DNA of 64,000 bases, taken from Ephydatia muelleri (taxonomy: Eukaryota; Porifera; Demospongiae; Spongillida; Spongillidae). Position 1 is the first letter of the stretch, and every line of letters starts with the position of its first letter. Shown here piece after piece: positions 1 through 9,227 of the stretch. The stretch lies in contig JABACO010000017.1 in assembly GCA_013339895.1 (NCBI GenBank), positions 1,014,315-1,078,314 on the forward strand. Reading direction: 5' to 3'. A program made the translations under genes and the position numbers. The notes under the pieces are model-generated. The model was given only the letters and a program-made list of their open reading frames with translations. It ran no database searches and was not told the DNA's origin.

Positions 1-1248
1 GCTGGAGTTTTAATTGTCCGTGCCAAAAATTCAATAAGCTTTGTCTGTTTCATCTTTTGTTCGCCGTCGTCCGATGTGGCGCTTCATTAATTCCAACACT
101 ACGTATTAATTGGATAAACTGGTTATATGACGTTTTAATAATGAATAATAATTCTGTCCAGAAAAGTTGGGGGGGGGGGGGGGGGGGGGGGTAAATACCC
201 CCCCTACCCCCCCGGTTCCGCCGCCGCTGGGAGGGGGGAGGGTGGGGGGGGGGGGGGGGGGGGGGTGAAGGGTTACAATGTTATATTGTGATACATTAGT
301 GCGTTAGTTGTATTATTTTTGTGTGCATGGTATGTATTTCGAAGTTGACGTGCGACGTATATATACGACGGCCTGGAACAAGAAAAAAACTAGCGAGTTA
401 GTACACGGAAACATATCAGAAACATTACATGTACTACAGTATACTATTACCACGCATGCGCACTAAAATGGTCCCTGGTAATCTAATCTACATACAAGTG
501 TACCTATTATTTACTTGAAGGTTTACTGAAACTACCATTGATTTCATTCCCAGAATACACTATTATCTAGTATACGTTTGTTCCCAGACTGGCACATGTT
601 ACATGATAATGAAACTAAGTTAATAAAAAAAAAACTTCTCTGTATAGACTCGGGGTTTTCAACCTGCTAATGATCCTTAGCTGGCCGCATTTACGATTGG
701 AGTCACGGTCTAAACGTGTATCCAATAATTGATGTGCGAATAGCTGTTTAAAACGGTCTTTTCTTTCTTGGCACAATTTCATTCTGCCCCTGGTCCTTAT
801 GACATCATTTAATGTGACCGGCTAAAAGAGTGGCTCTCTGTCCAGAACCCACAGTTGTTCTGTCTATTAAATGTGAGCGCTGAATTTAAACATATTATGA
901 AACCATTGCCTCAGGTACCTGCTCAGATATCCTGGCAAGGGTGATGACAAAACCGAGTAAACAACCCATGCAAAACATTCTATATCAAGAAAGTGGTGCA
1001 AAAAGGGTAAGAGTCCTGTTACAGTGGGGTTTGGTAGACTGCTACAGTGAAACATCAGTCCTACATTTTGCAAATCAATTTTGTAACTAGGTGTTTACAA
1101 ATGTTAGGACTGTCCTATTCTTGATAGAGAATGATATCGTGTAGCAAATGGAATGCATAGCTTGTTTAAACCATAGATATCTATGCTTAAACAGGTCAGT
1201 ATAATAACAGTGTACATTCGTGCACATCCATCGTAATTCAAAGATTGA
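1..1248. other. Non-coding 3' flank with long G tracts
   Basis: I see no supportable gene here. Two long G runs (about 169-191 and 244-265) flank a C-rich stretch with a short GCCGCCGCTG motif. This layout resembles the G/C-rich interior of the hAT-like elements at 25.4 and 37.4 kb, but I could not find matching inverted ends. The tract could form G-quadruplex DNA. The remainder is AT-rich and holds only short open frames. It lies downstream of the EEFSEC stop codon. Confidence 0.5.
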
Positions 1249-2678
1249 TCACTGCACAAGCTTTTTCTCTGGATCAAACACGTAGCGTTTGAATGTCATG
1301 GTGATCTTGATTGAACTGTGCTCCAACTCAGACGTCTCACCTGTGATGATGACAAATATAACTCCTTTTAACATTAACTTTCTAGCCTTCAAACTTTCTT
1401 TAATGGTCAATCATAACAAACCTCCCTATGCTAGCCATTAATTTGCTAACCTTCCTTTGTTTTGCCCTTTTTCTTCGAACTCTGCAGTTAATCCTGTGTT
1501 TCCATTCTCAGACCATCTGGGTTAGAAATTAAATGGTATTATGTTGTGCATAGGTACAAACGTGTAAACTCTCTCGCGGGCGAAGCCAATTATTGCGGTA
1601 TATTGCCGCGTTAAAGTAAAATGTTCTAAAGTTGTAAACAACCCCACGAATTTGACAAGCAAAAAACTTTTCCTCTGAACATTGTGTTGTTGACTACAAA
1701 AACGTTAACGATGAAGAAAAACAAAGTGGCTTTTGTAGAGCAGCTGTGGCACAATATTGTGCTCCTGCCCACTGAAGAGTTAATCTAACTGCAGCCTTTT
1801 CATGAATGATACCCCTCAGCATAACACCTGCATCGTTCTCTACCAATAATGGGTGGCAAGGCAGTGAGGCAGTACGAAGTAAGGTGTTTGATTTAATTAC
1901 TTAATAGATAGCTGTGTCACAATTACAATTACCTGGTATGTTGACACGGAACTTTCCACTGGTCCCAAAGGCACCTTCAATTATCCCCAACTCCCCTGAT
2001 GACAGTTTCACTGTCAGACCTAAAAATGACTGGATTTTTGGTCTCCCTCTTGAACAGCCCTCTGCCTATCACGGTCCTCTCATCCTGAATCTGTATTGAA
2101 GGGGACAAGAACCATTAATGAGGAAACCACAGAACATGGCTACAGACAATATGTACAACAAGAGAATGGTGGGAGAGAGAGGGGGAGAGGAAGGGGAGGA
2201 GGGAGGGGGAGGTAGGGAGGGATGGAGGGAGGGAGAAAGGTAGAGAGGTAGAGAGGAAGGGGAGGAGGAAGGGGGAGAGGAAGGGGAGGAGGGAGGGGGA
2301 GGTAGGAGGATGAAGGGAGGGGGAGAGGTAGGAAGGAAGGTAGGGAGGGATGAAAAGAGGATGGAAGTTTGGGGAAGGAGGAAGAGATAGGAGGAAGGGA
2401 AAGAGGGAGGGAGAGGGTGAAGAGGATAATTCAATTCTGCCATCTAATTTCAATAGGTATTTGAACCAATCCCAGACACAACTATGCAGGAGCTTTCATT
2501 GGAATCTCACCCTTTCAACCACTCCTTCCTTTGTTTTGAGCTTGTACACCTTCAGATGTGGCAAGAAACTCTTCTGGTACTCTAAGTCTTCCGAGGAGTG
2601 AAGGACACCATGAAAGGCTATCCGACACGTGTTGCTAAGTGCCATAGTCAAGGGGTTAACATGCAAATCCAGCACAGA
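1249..2678 (-). CDS. EEFSEC: Selenocysteine-specific elongation factor, C-terminal exons (partial)
   Basis: EEFSEC is the GTPase that delivers Sec-tRNA to UGA codons at SECIS-containing mRNAs. Three minus-strand exons match its C-terminal beta-barrel region. Exon 2678-2511 contains SNTCRIAFHG and PHLKVYKLK. Exon 2090-1933 contains GRGLFKRET, then LSSGELGIIEGAFG and SGKFRVNIPG. The last exon, 1340-1249, contains FKRYVFD and ends at a TGA (1251-1249). Introns are GT-AG. The first junction is phase 0. The next needs phase 1, which fits only if the middle exon is 157 nt, whereas it is 158 nt as sequenced. The extra base lies in the T5 run at 2035-2039 and shifts the frame. The linker that precedes the final strand in vertebrates is nearly absent. 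The GTP-binding domain and all 5' exons are not in the window. Identity is strong; intactness is doubtful. Confidence 0.85.
2168..2435. repeat. Purine-rich GGGA/GGA tract in an EEFSEC intron
   Basis: This is almost uninterrupted G/A sequence with imperfect GGGA and AGGGAGGG units, located between the second-last and third-last EEFSEC exons. Open frames on both strands are low-complexity (Pro/Ser or Gly/Glu/Arg) and are not genes. Confidence 0.8.
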
Positions 2679-2784
2679 CTGTGTAAACCTACATGCACAT
2701 ACAAATACACACACAAGTACACAACTCCTTTGCCACATTCTTCGTGCCTGCACTAACTCTAAATTACACACTGAAAACAAATAG

Positions 2785-2870
2785 ACCATACCATGCCATG
2801 TGTCGTAGAAATTGACAATCCCAAGTTCCTCTACATACTGCTTTACAGTAGACTGGTAGTCATGGCTACC
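2785..2870 (-). pseudogene. Short transposon-like coding fragment
   Basis: A minus-strand stretch encodes VKQYVEELGIVNFYDTWHG, preceded by an AG and followed by a GT. The YDTWHG motif recalls a transposon gene family that I remember from early-branching animals, with a conserved DTWHGTK. It is too short to be sure, and could instead be an unrecognised exon of the neighbouring gene. I do not see it fitting EEFSEC. Confidence 0.3.
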
Positions 2871-2895
2871 TCTGTGATGTTCAATCCTTCATTAG

Positions 2896-5237
2896 GCCAT
2901 TCAAATTTAATAAGTTGTTTCTCGGGCCCGACCAACCCCAAAAAATTTACTTTGTCAAAAAAATGAAAGAATTTGATCATTAATGGCAGATTTGCATGGC
3001 CGAGCGTAGCAATTTATAGAGGTGGTGTAGTTAGTGGGAGAAGCATCATCAAATGCGACCGGGGGTGAACGCTTTGGTGCCCTGATAGAGAGGCTTGAAG
3101 GAAATTTAGGTAGCGAAACGGTCACTCAGATCACCATCTCGTCAAACCATAAGTCTTATATTGTTTCTGTTCGGCATCTTTGGGATATATTATTACAGAG
3201 CGGCTGTCTCTCAAATTTCCCGAGCTAACGCTATTCCTTCTGAAGAATGGATTCGCCTACAGTTTTGGCCTAGAAATCCGTATGAGCACCAGCCCTTCAT
3301 CATACTGGACGATTCAATGTAAAACATAAAGTCCAAATTCGACAGCAGAGGAAAGATAATCAAGATTCAAAAATATTGCAGCATGATAAATATGCCAGAC
3401 AGTTTGCTTGCACGCAGCCTAGAGATGTAGTCACTTACATGTCAGTGGATGGGAAGGCAATTATTCTTGTAGGAGAACCAAGCCTTCCTATTGCTGCTAC
3501 AAGCAGACGATATAACAGTTCACTGGTCTTAGGTTATAGCATTCTTTGATCATGATTTTCATATCCATGGAATTGTACCTTCTGTTGCATTTGTTGTTGA
3601 CATTCCTGAGACAGCACAAGACAATGGAAAACCATATGTCATACTTAAAGATAAGGTACTGCAATCATCGTCACCTCTTTGCCATGCTATGGAACAATCT
3701 AAAATTTTGTCTACTGATTTCCCTAACTCTTCTGTTGTTTGGCTTGTCAGTGATGGAGGGCCAGACCATAGGCTGACATACTATTCTGTTCAAGTATCCC
3801 TTCTGTGTGTATCTTTAGAACATAACCTGGATATGCTAATTGCTGTATGTACCAAAGCTGGCAGAACATTGCAGAGAGAATAATGTCAACTCTTAATCTT
3901 GGTCTTTATAATGTAGCACTCGCTAGGAAGGAATGCCAGAAGAATATGAGAAATTTATTGCCAACAAAATCAAACACTTGGTGCAATTCGTGATTTAGTA
4001 ACACAGAATCCTAATGTAATGCCGCGGCTACTAGAGTCTGTATCACAGCCCATGACACTGGCAGTTTGGTGACCCTTAAAATTAAGGAAGAGAAGATTAA
4101 TATCAGAGAGCCTGCCAAAGATGAAGAGATTGTAGCCACCTTTGAAAATATTCATGTAGTGGACAGTAATATTTCAGCAGAGCAGCTGAGAAAGGAAAAT
4201 TTAAAGGACAAAGTTAAGCGTCTAAACTTTATGAAGACACAATGTCATTGCAATCCTTAGATTTTCCAGGTTAAGAAGTGCTTAGATTCAGAATGTTCCT
4301 ACTGTACTAATCATGCCATCCATATCACATCTGACCAGTTCGCCTCTCTTCATTTTCTGCCATTTCTGCATTGGATACCTCGAAGACAAGTTTTCTTTCA
4401 TTTGAAGAGCTATATGGTAGAACCATTAGACAGAGGCAGGCCCTCAGCCACAAGTACATTTAGTTCAGAAGCAGCAGAAGTGGATGCAATGCACAAACTT
4501 CTTTTAATAAAGTAAGACAAGTAATGTTTTGTGGCAAATGTTTCAAACCCGGTACATCATTGCAGTCTCAATATTATGTAAGGAAGAGAAAATTATTGTT
4601 GAACAAGTAAAGAGGCTAAATCCTACTCTTGTGGATCACCTCTTTTCCCCCTAGATTCACCACTTCATGATACAATAGTTGTACAACAAAACTGCTGTTG
4701 TGCAGACCCTGTTGAAGGTGTGTATTACACTGCTACACTGAAGAAATTCCCACCAGTGTGCTTCTACTGTGGTATGGCGGAAGGTTTTGTAACTGAAAGC
4801 ATAGTGGAGCTGCAAAGGCAGTATGTTGTCTGTCCCCTTTGCTTCTTGTGCCAATTAGATGGCAAAACACAAGGTCGGCCATCCCAACAACGTTGTCAAG
4901 AGGCAACAAACTCATTTCGTAGCAAATGGTGTGTAATTATATTCATGGAGTATAGTTTGCTTTTTTTTTTTTTCAAAAGATATGCAATATAAAATACACT
5001 GACGCACAATTACATACACATAACAATTCATGAGGGCACAATCCTGGTGAGGATAGCCGAAGAAATGGATCTCATGAGGCAGGTGTTAAGCCTTCTGTAA
5101 ATCTCATTTATGACGACTGATTTAGGCTTGGTGCATGCATGTATCTTTTTTTTTTTTCCTTTCTTTTTTTGCCCGATCTACCGACCCTATTTTATTATAA
5201 GTTCACCCGAGAAACAACTTATCAAATTTGAATGGCC
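2896..5237 (+). mobile_element. DNA transposon with 32-bp inverted ends and TTA target duplication
   Basis: Both ends begin GGCCATTCAAATTT and continue through AAGTTGTTTCTCGGG. The two 32-bp terminal inverted repeats differ at one base. TTA is repeated directly outside both ends (2893-2895 and 5238-5240), consistent with a 3-bp target duplication. Length is 2342 bp. A 3-bp TTA duplication is seen in PIF/Harbinger elements, but the encoded protein does not look like a Harbinger transposase to me, so the superfamily is left open. The element holds one decayed plus-strand gene. Confidence 0.8.
3031..4950 (+). pseudogene. Decayed transposon gene with SDGGPDHR motif
   Basis: The coding sequence is broken into at least five plus-strand blocks by stops and frame changes. 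It fills the inverted-repeat element around it. Readable parts are an N-terminal block with GGERFGALIERLEGNLG (3050-3110), a central block with WLVSDGGPDHR and LDMLIAV (about 3690-3860), a block with LHFLPFLHWIPRRQ (about 4340-4395), and a C-terminal block with VCFYCGMAEG and CPLCFLC that looks like paired CxxC metal ligands (about 4755-4855). The DGGPDHR-type motif belongs to an uncharacterised transposon family I recall from sponges and cnidarians; acidic residues there may be catalytic (inference). As it stands it cannot encode a working protein. Confidence 0.6.
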
Positions 5238-5240
5238 TTA

Positions 5241-5887
5241 GAATGAAAATATTAATGAGTTAGGAAACAAGAGCAAACCAGGTACCATGGAGTGGTATGC
5301 ATTTGAAGTTGAATCATCATCATTTATAACCCACTATGTAGAAAATATGAAACATTCAATCATATTTCTTTACAAATGTGGCAACTCTAACCTCTCCACT
5401 TGTAGCATAGTGAGGCTTCAGAAATTCATGTACTGGCAAGGTAATATGCCAACACACACAGGCGAAAGCATGGATGAGTCTGTAACAAGAATCACATTTG
5501 TATTGATCATTACTAAATCCAAATGGTACTTCTGATTAGCAAGGTAATGACCAGACAGCACTCTGGAGCTAGCCCAGGTACGTGAGTGCAGACAATGTGG
5601 GCAAACAAACAGGACCGTAGCTACATGTCCCTTCTATTGGGTAGTAAAGGAGCATTATACAGAAAAACAGAATTAGTTACCCGGTCAGACCTTTTTGAAA
5701 GATGCTAATGTCCAAGAGGGACATGACAGACAGCCACACTGCTGGACAAAGTCCGAACAAAGACTCTTGAGCCTTTCGTTCAACGGCAAAGAGGTCTTGG
5801 TCACTGGGATCGTATAGATCCGTATATTCATGCAGGCATATGAACAATAAACACAAGACAATAAATTTTTATTATAGCCGTATTATA
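5241..5887. other. Gap between transposon and MITE, no supported gene
   Basis: No exon could be assigned to EEFSEC or TGFBRAP1. A minus-strand open stretch of about 50 codons near 5690-5850 (containing DQDLFAVERKAQESLFG) reads like protein, but matches nothing I recognise and lacks supporting context. Confidence 0.4.
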
Positions 5888-6137
5888 TGGGATCGTTTCC
5901 GTGAACAGGGATCTAGCGCATACATTATAAAATTTCCAGTATGCATGCGCAATAGAAATGGTGTTGAAATGGTGTGGCTAATTAAAGATTAAGCGTCTTA
6001 CAACTCTATGACAGATACTCCAATTCTCAGTGTGTAGGAAGCAACGTGTAGAGGAGATTTCAGACTTCTAGAATATCTAAAAATTTGAAATCTTGAAAAA
6101 AACTTGCGTTAGGTCCCTTTTTGCGGAAACGATCCCA
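5888..6137. mobile_element. 250-bp MITE with TA target duplication
   Basis: The ends are perfect inverted repeats, TGGGATCGTTTCCG and CGGAAACGATCCCA, flanked by TA on both sides (5886-5887 and 6138-6139). That fits a non-autonomous Tc1/mariner-type element. It has no coding capacity. Its interior, including the run TTGAAATCTTGAAAAAA near 6086-6103, recurs in diverged form at about 39505-39720. Confidence 0.8.
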
Positions 6138-6327
6138 TAAATCGATATAACTAACCTGCGGATACTAACACACTCCGCTCTACACATTCATTATATATTG
6201 TGTTGCTTGCATTCTTCATGCATATATGCACACACATACATATGTACACATGTACACATGTACGCATATACATACATGCACACACATACACATACAAATG
6301 TGCACACATTGCATAATGAATCCATAG

Positions 6328-6420
6328 ACTGGAGATGTTAAAGAAACCTGCCATTGATCTACTCAATCGCCATGGTGAAGACTTTGATGCTGCACAGGTG
6401 TGAGCCCATATTGATGCACA

Positions 6421-6472
<52 letters not shown>

Positions 6473-7234
6473 GATTTGGGAACTGCTATTTGCTAGCACG
6501 TATTATTGAACTGTTTGCTCTGTGTGTGGTGTGTGTTATATGTGTGGTTTGTGTGTGTGTTATATGTGTGGTTTGTGCGTGTGGTGTGTGTGTTATGTGT
6601 GTGGTGTGTGTGACTGGGTGTGTGTACCTCCACAGGTATTACAGATCCTCCCATCGGTGTGGCCCATCAGTACTGTCAAGTCTTTCCTGATGCACAGCTT
6701 GAGGAGCAGTATTGACACCTCGAGGACCATCAAGATTGAGAAGAACCTAGGCAAAGGAGAAAACCTACAGGTATGTGAGGGGACGAGGAGGGAGTGTGAG
6801 AGAAGGGGAGGGGCCAAAGGAGTGGAAGAAACCTAAAGTGTGAAGGTAAAAGTCAGCTAGCCACGAGAGGTGTGGTATATGTGTGTGTCATAGCACCACT
6901 CCCCTCTTCTCCCCTCTTCACCTCCCGTCTTCTCCTCCCCTCCCCCTCTCCTCCCCTCCTTCCCACTCCTCCCCTCCTCCCCTCTCCTCCCCTCCTTCCC
7001 ACTCTTCCACCCAATGCAGGTAAGATCGCAACTCATGGAGCTACAGGGAGGTCCAGTCCTCATCAGTGAGACCACGTAAGTAACTGCACACAACACCACC
7101 ATACACACACATACACATGCTACACACATGTACTACACACAGCACTCACATCATATAAATCCACACAACACTCTATGCACATCCACTATATGGCATATAC
7201 ATTCACTACATGAACACACACACACACACATACA

Positions 7235-7284
<50 letters not shown>

Positions 7285-7447
7285 ACATAACTCCTCCATC
7301 TTTTCTTCTTGCAGCAATTGTCCAGTATGCAGACAGCCTTTCAGTGATGCTGCATTTGTCAGGTACCCTAACGGGACTGTTACGCATCTGAGATGTGCCA
7401 GGAACAAGTCCGTGTGTCCCGTCACCGGTACATGGTTTGGGGAGTGA
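6328..7447 (+). CDS. TGFBRAP1: TGFBRAP1 / Vps3-like CORVET subunit, C-terminal exons (partial)
   Basis: TGFBRAP1 (yeast Vps3) is a Rab5-binding subunit of the CORVET tethering complex on early endosomes. Four plus-strand exons in consistent phase are visible: 6328-6397 (AIDLLNRHGEDFDAAQ), 6636-6770 (VLQILPSVWPISTVKSFL, the end of the alpha-solenoid), 7020-7075 (VRSQLMELQGGPVLISETT) and 7315-7447. The last exon encodes a C-terminal zinc-binding segment with NCPVC, VRYPNGTVTHLRC and a final CPVTGTWFGE, then TGA. The VRYPNG motif is typical of the Vps39/TGFBRAP1 C-terminal domain. Splice sites are canonical; introns are full of (TG)n and (CA)n. The citron-homology domain and most of the solenoid (about 700 residues in relatives) are absent from the sequence upstream, so this is either a partial gene or a truncated copy. 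Confidence 0.82.
6421..6620. repeat. (TG)n microsatellite in TGFBRAP1 intron
   Basis: A pure TG run (about 6423-6466) is followed by a degenerate TG/GTTATATG tract. It lies between the first two visible TGFBRAP1 exons and ends about 15 bp before the acceptor at 6635. Confidence 0.85.
7205..7282. repeat. (CA)n microsatellite before TGFBRAP1 last exon
   Basis: A CA dinucleotide array, interrupted by a few TACA units, ends about 30 bp upstream of the last-exon acceptor. Confidence 0.85.
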
Positions 7448-7808
7448 CCTCATCCATCCACATAGCTCTCATCCAAATAGAGAATTTTTCCCTTTCGTTG
7501 TGTAACAATGAAGTTTTGTTTTTGTTTTTTTTCGTTTGTGGTGCTATTTTCGTGTTAAGTCTGTCGTGATCAATATCAGTGTTAACATAAACAAACGTGT
7601 GTGTGTGTGTGTGCATGTTTGAGTTTGTTTTTATGTATGCGTGTGTGCATATGTGTGTGTGTGTGTGTGTGTGTATGTACATGTGTGACATATGTGAAGG
7701 CACGCATGTCATTCTCCACCACCTCCCACCATGATTGGCCATGATTTAGAGGACTTTCTACTTGTACAGGTCTCTCTGCTTTGTGGTGGTGGTGGTGGTG
7801 GTGGTGGT

Positions 7809-7852
<44 letters not shown>

Positions 7853-7918
7853 CAGCTCAGAGTAGCTTCAGGGAGAGGGGCATTGTTGTAATGTGTCCAC
7901 ATGCATGTCTCGTGGGTC

Positions 7919-7951
<33 letters not shown>

Positions 7952-8251
7952 ACCCATACACACATCAAATTAAATTGCCTTGCACATGTTGATGCATGTA
8001 CAAATTGAATAGGTTGCTAGTACACATCTGCCATGATTAATTCAGATGTCAGTATGAATGCATATGGACAAAAGGGTTAAATGTTCAAACTGGACCCAAC
8101 ACATGATTATAGATGGGTGTGGCTGCAAATTAAGGTCAAAGATTGCACACAGATAGTAGGTGTGATTATACACCACCAATCAGAGTCAGCTGTAGGAAGG
8201 TTTTTGGCTTGATGACAATGTTCCCCCAAAGGGTTCAGTTATGATTAACTG
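7448..8251. repeat. Convergent intergenic region with microsatellites
   Basis: TGFBRAP1 and NTHL1 converge here, so the region should hold both 3' UTRs. It contains TG runs (about 7597-7615 and 7650-7675), a (GGT)n then (GT)n block (7784-7850) and a CA run (7919-7947). I found no clear AATAAA signal for either gene. Confidence 0.6.
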
Positions 8252-9142
8252 TTATGGGCGTGGTCTCCTTCTGGCCAGGGAGGCGGGGCATATGTCCCTG
8301 TTGAGGCACTGCCCACACTTGGGACCCACTGGTAGACATATCTTCTGTCCGAACCCAACAAGAAGCCAGTTCAAGTCGCTCCATTCTGACCTGTGTGATG
8401 TGTATGTATGTGAATGTGTGTGAAAGTGTTTGTGTATTTCCACTAATGAAGCCACATTGCAGTACCACACAGCCAAAACACAATGGCTTGTAAAGTCAGA
8501 GTGCAACGAAATGAAAAATGGCAGGAACAAGCATAAAAGAAGGTTGCACCCACTCAGACACTTAGCTACACACACACACATATGCACACAAGCACTCAGC
8601 TACACACACACACATGCACAAGCACTCAGCTACACACCCACACAGGCACTCAGCACACACACCCAAGCACTCAGCTACATGTACACACACACACACAGCA
8701 CAAATGTATACAAATACAGTATACACATACAGACACAGGTAACACAAATTTGCACACAGAGCACACACACACACAAAGAGATATCGCAGATCACACAAAT
8801 GCACAGACACAAACACACTGCTCTTGATAACACATAATTATGCACACACAAAACACATAAAGTAGTCTATAGACACATCTCCATAAGGCATCCCTTTGGA
8901 CACAAACTGGTAGGGAACCCATATGCCTCCAATGAATGCACACCCTCTTGCATGTTTGTTATAAAGGCATGGTCAACCATAACTAGCATCTGGCTACTCT
9001 TCACATGACTTATTTATTTTTCCTTATAGCCACTCTAATATGGTGTATTGGAGATGGCAAGCAGGGTGTGTGTCCATCACCTTCATATGGGGGCAGGGCA
9101 AGACAGCACAATAAGGAGAGAGAGAGAGAGGGGGGGGGGGGA

Positions 9143-9227
<85 letters not shown>

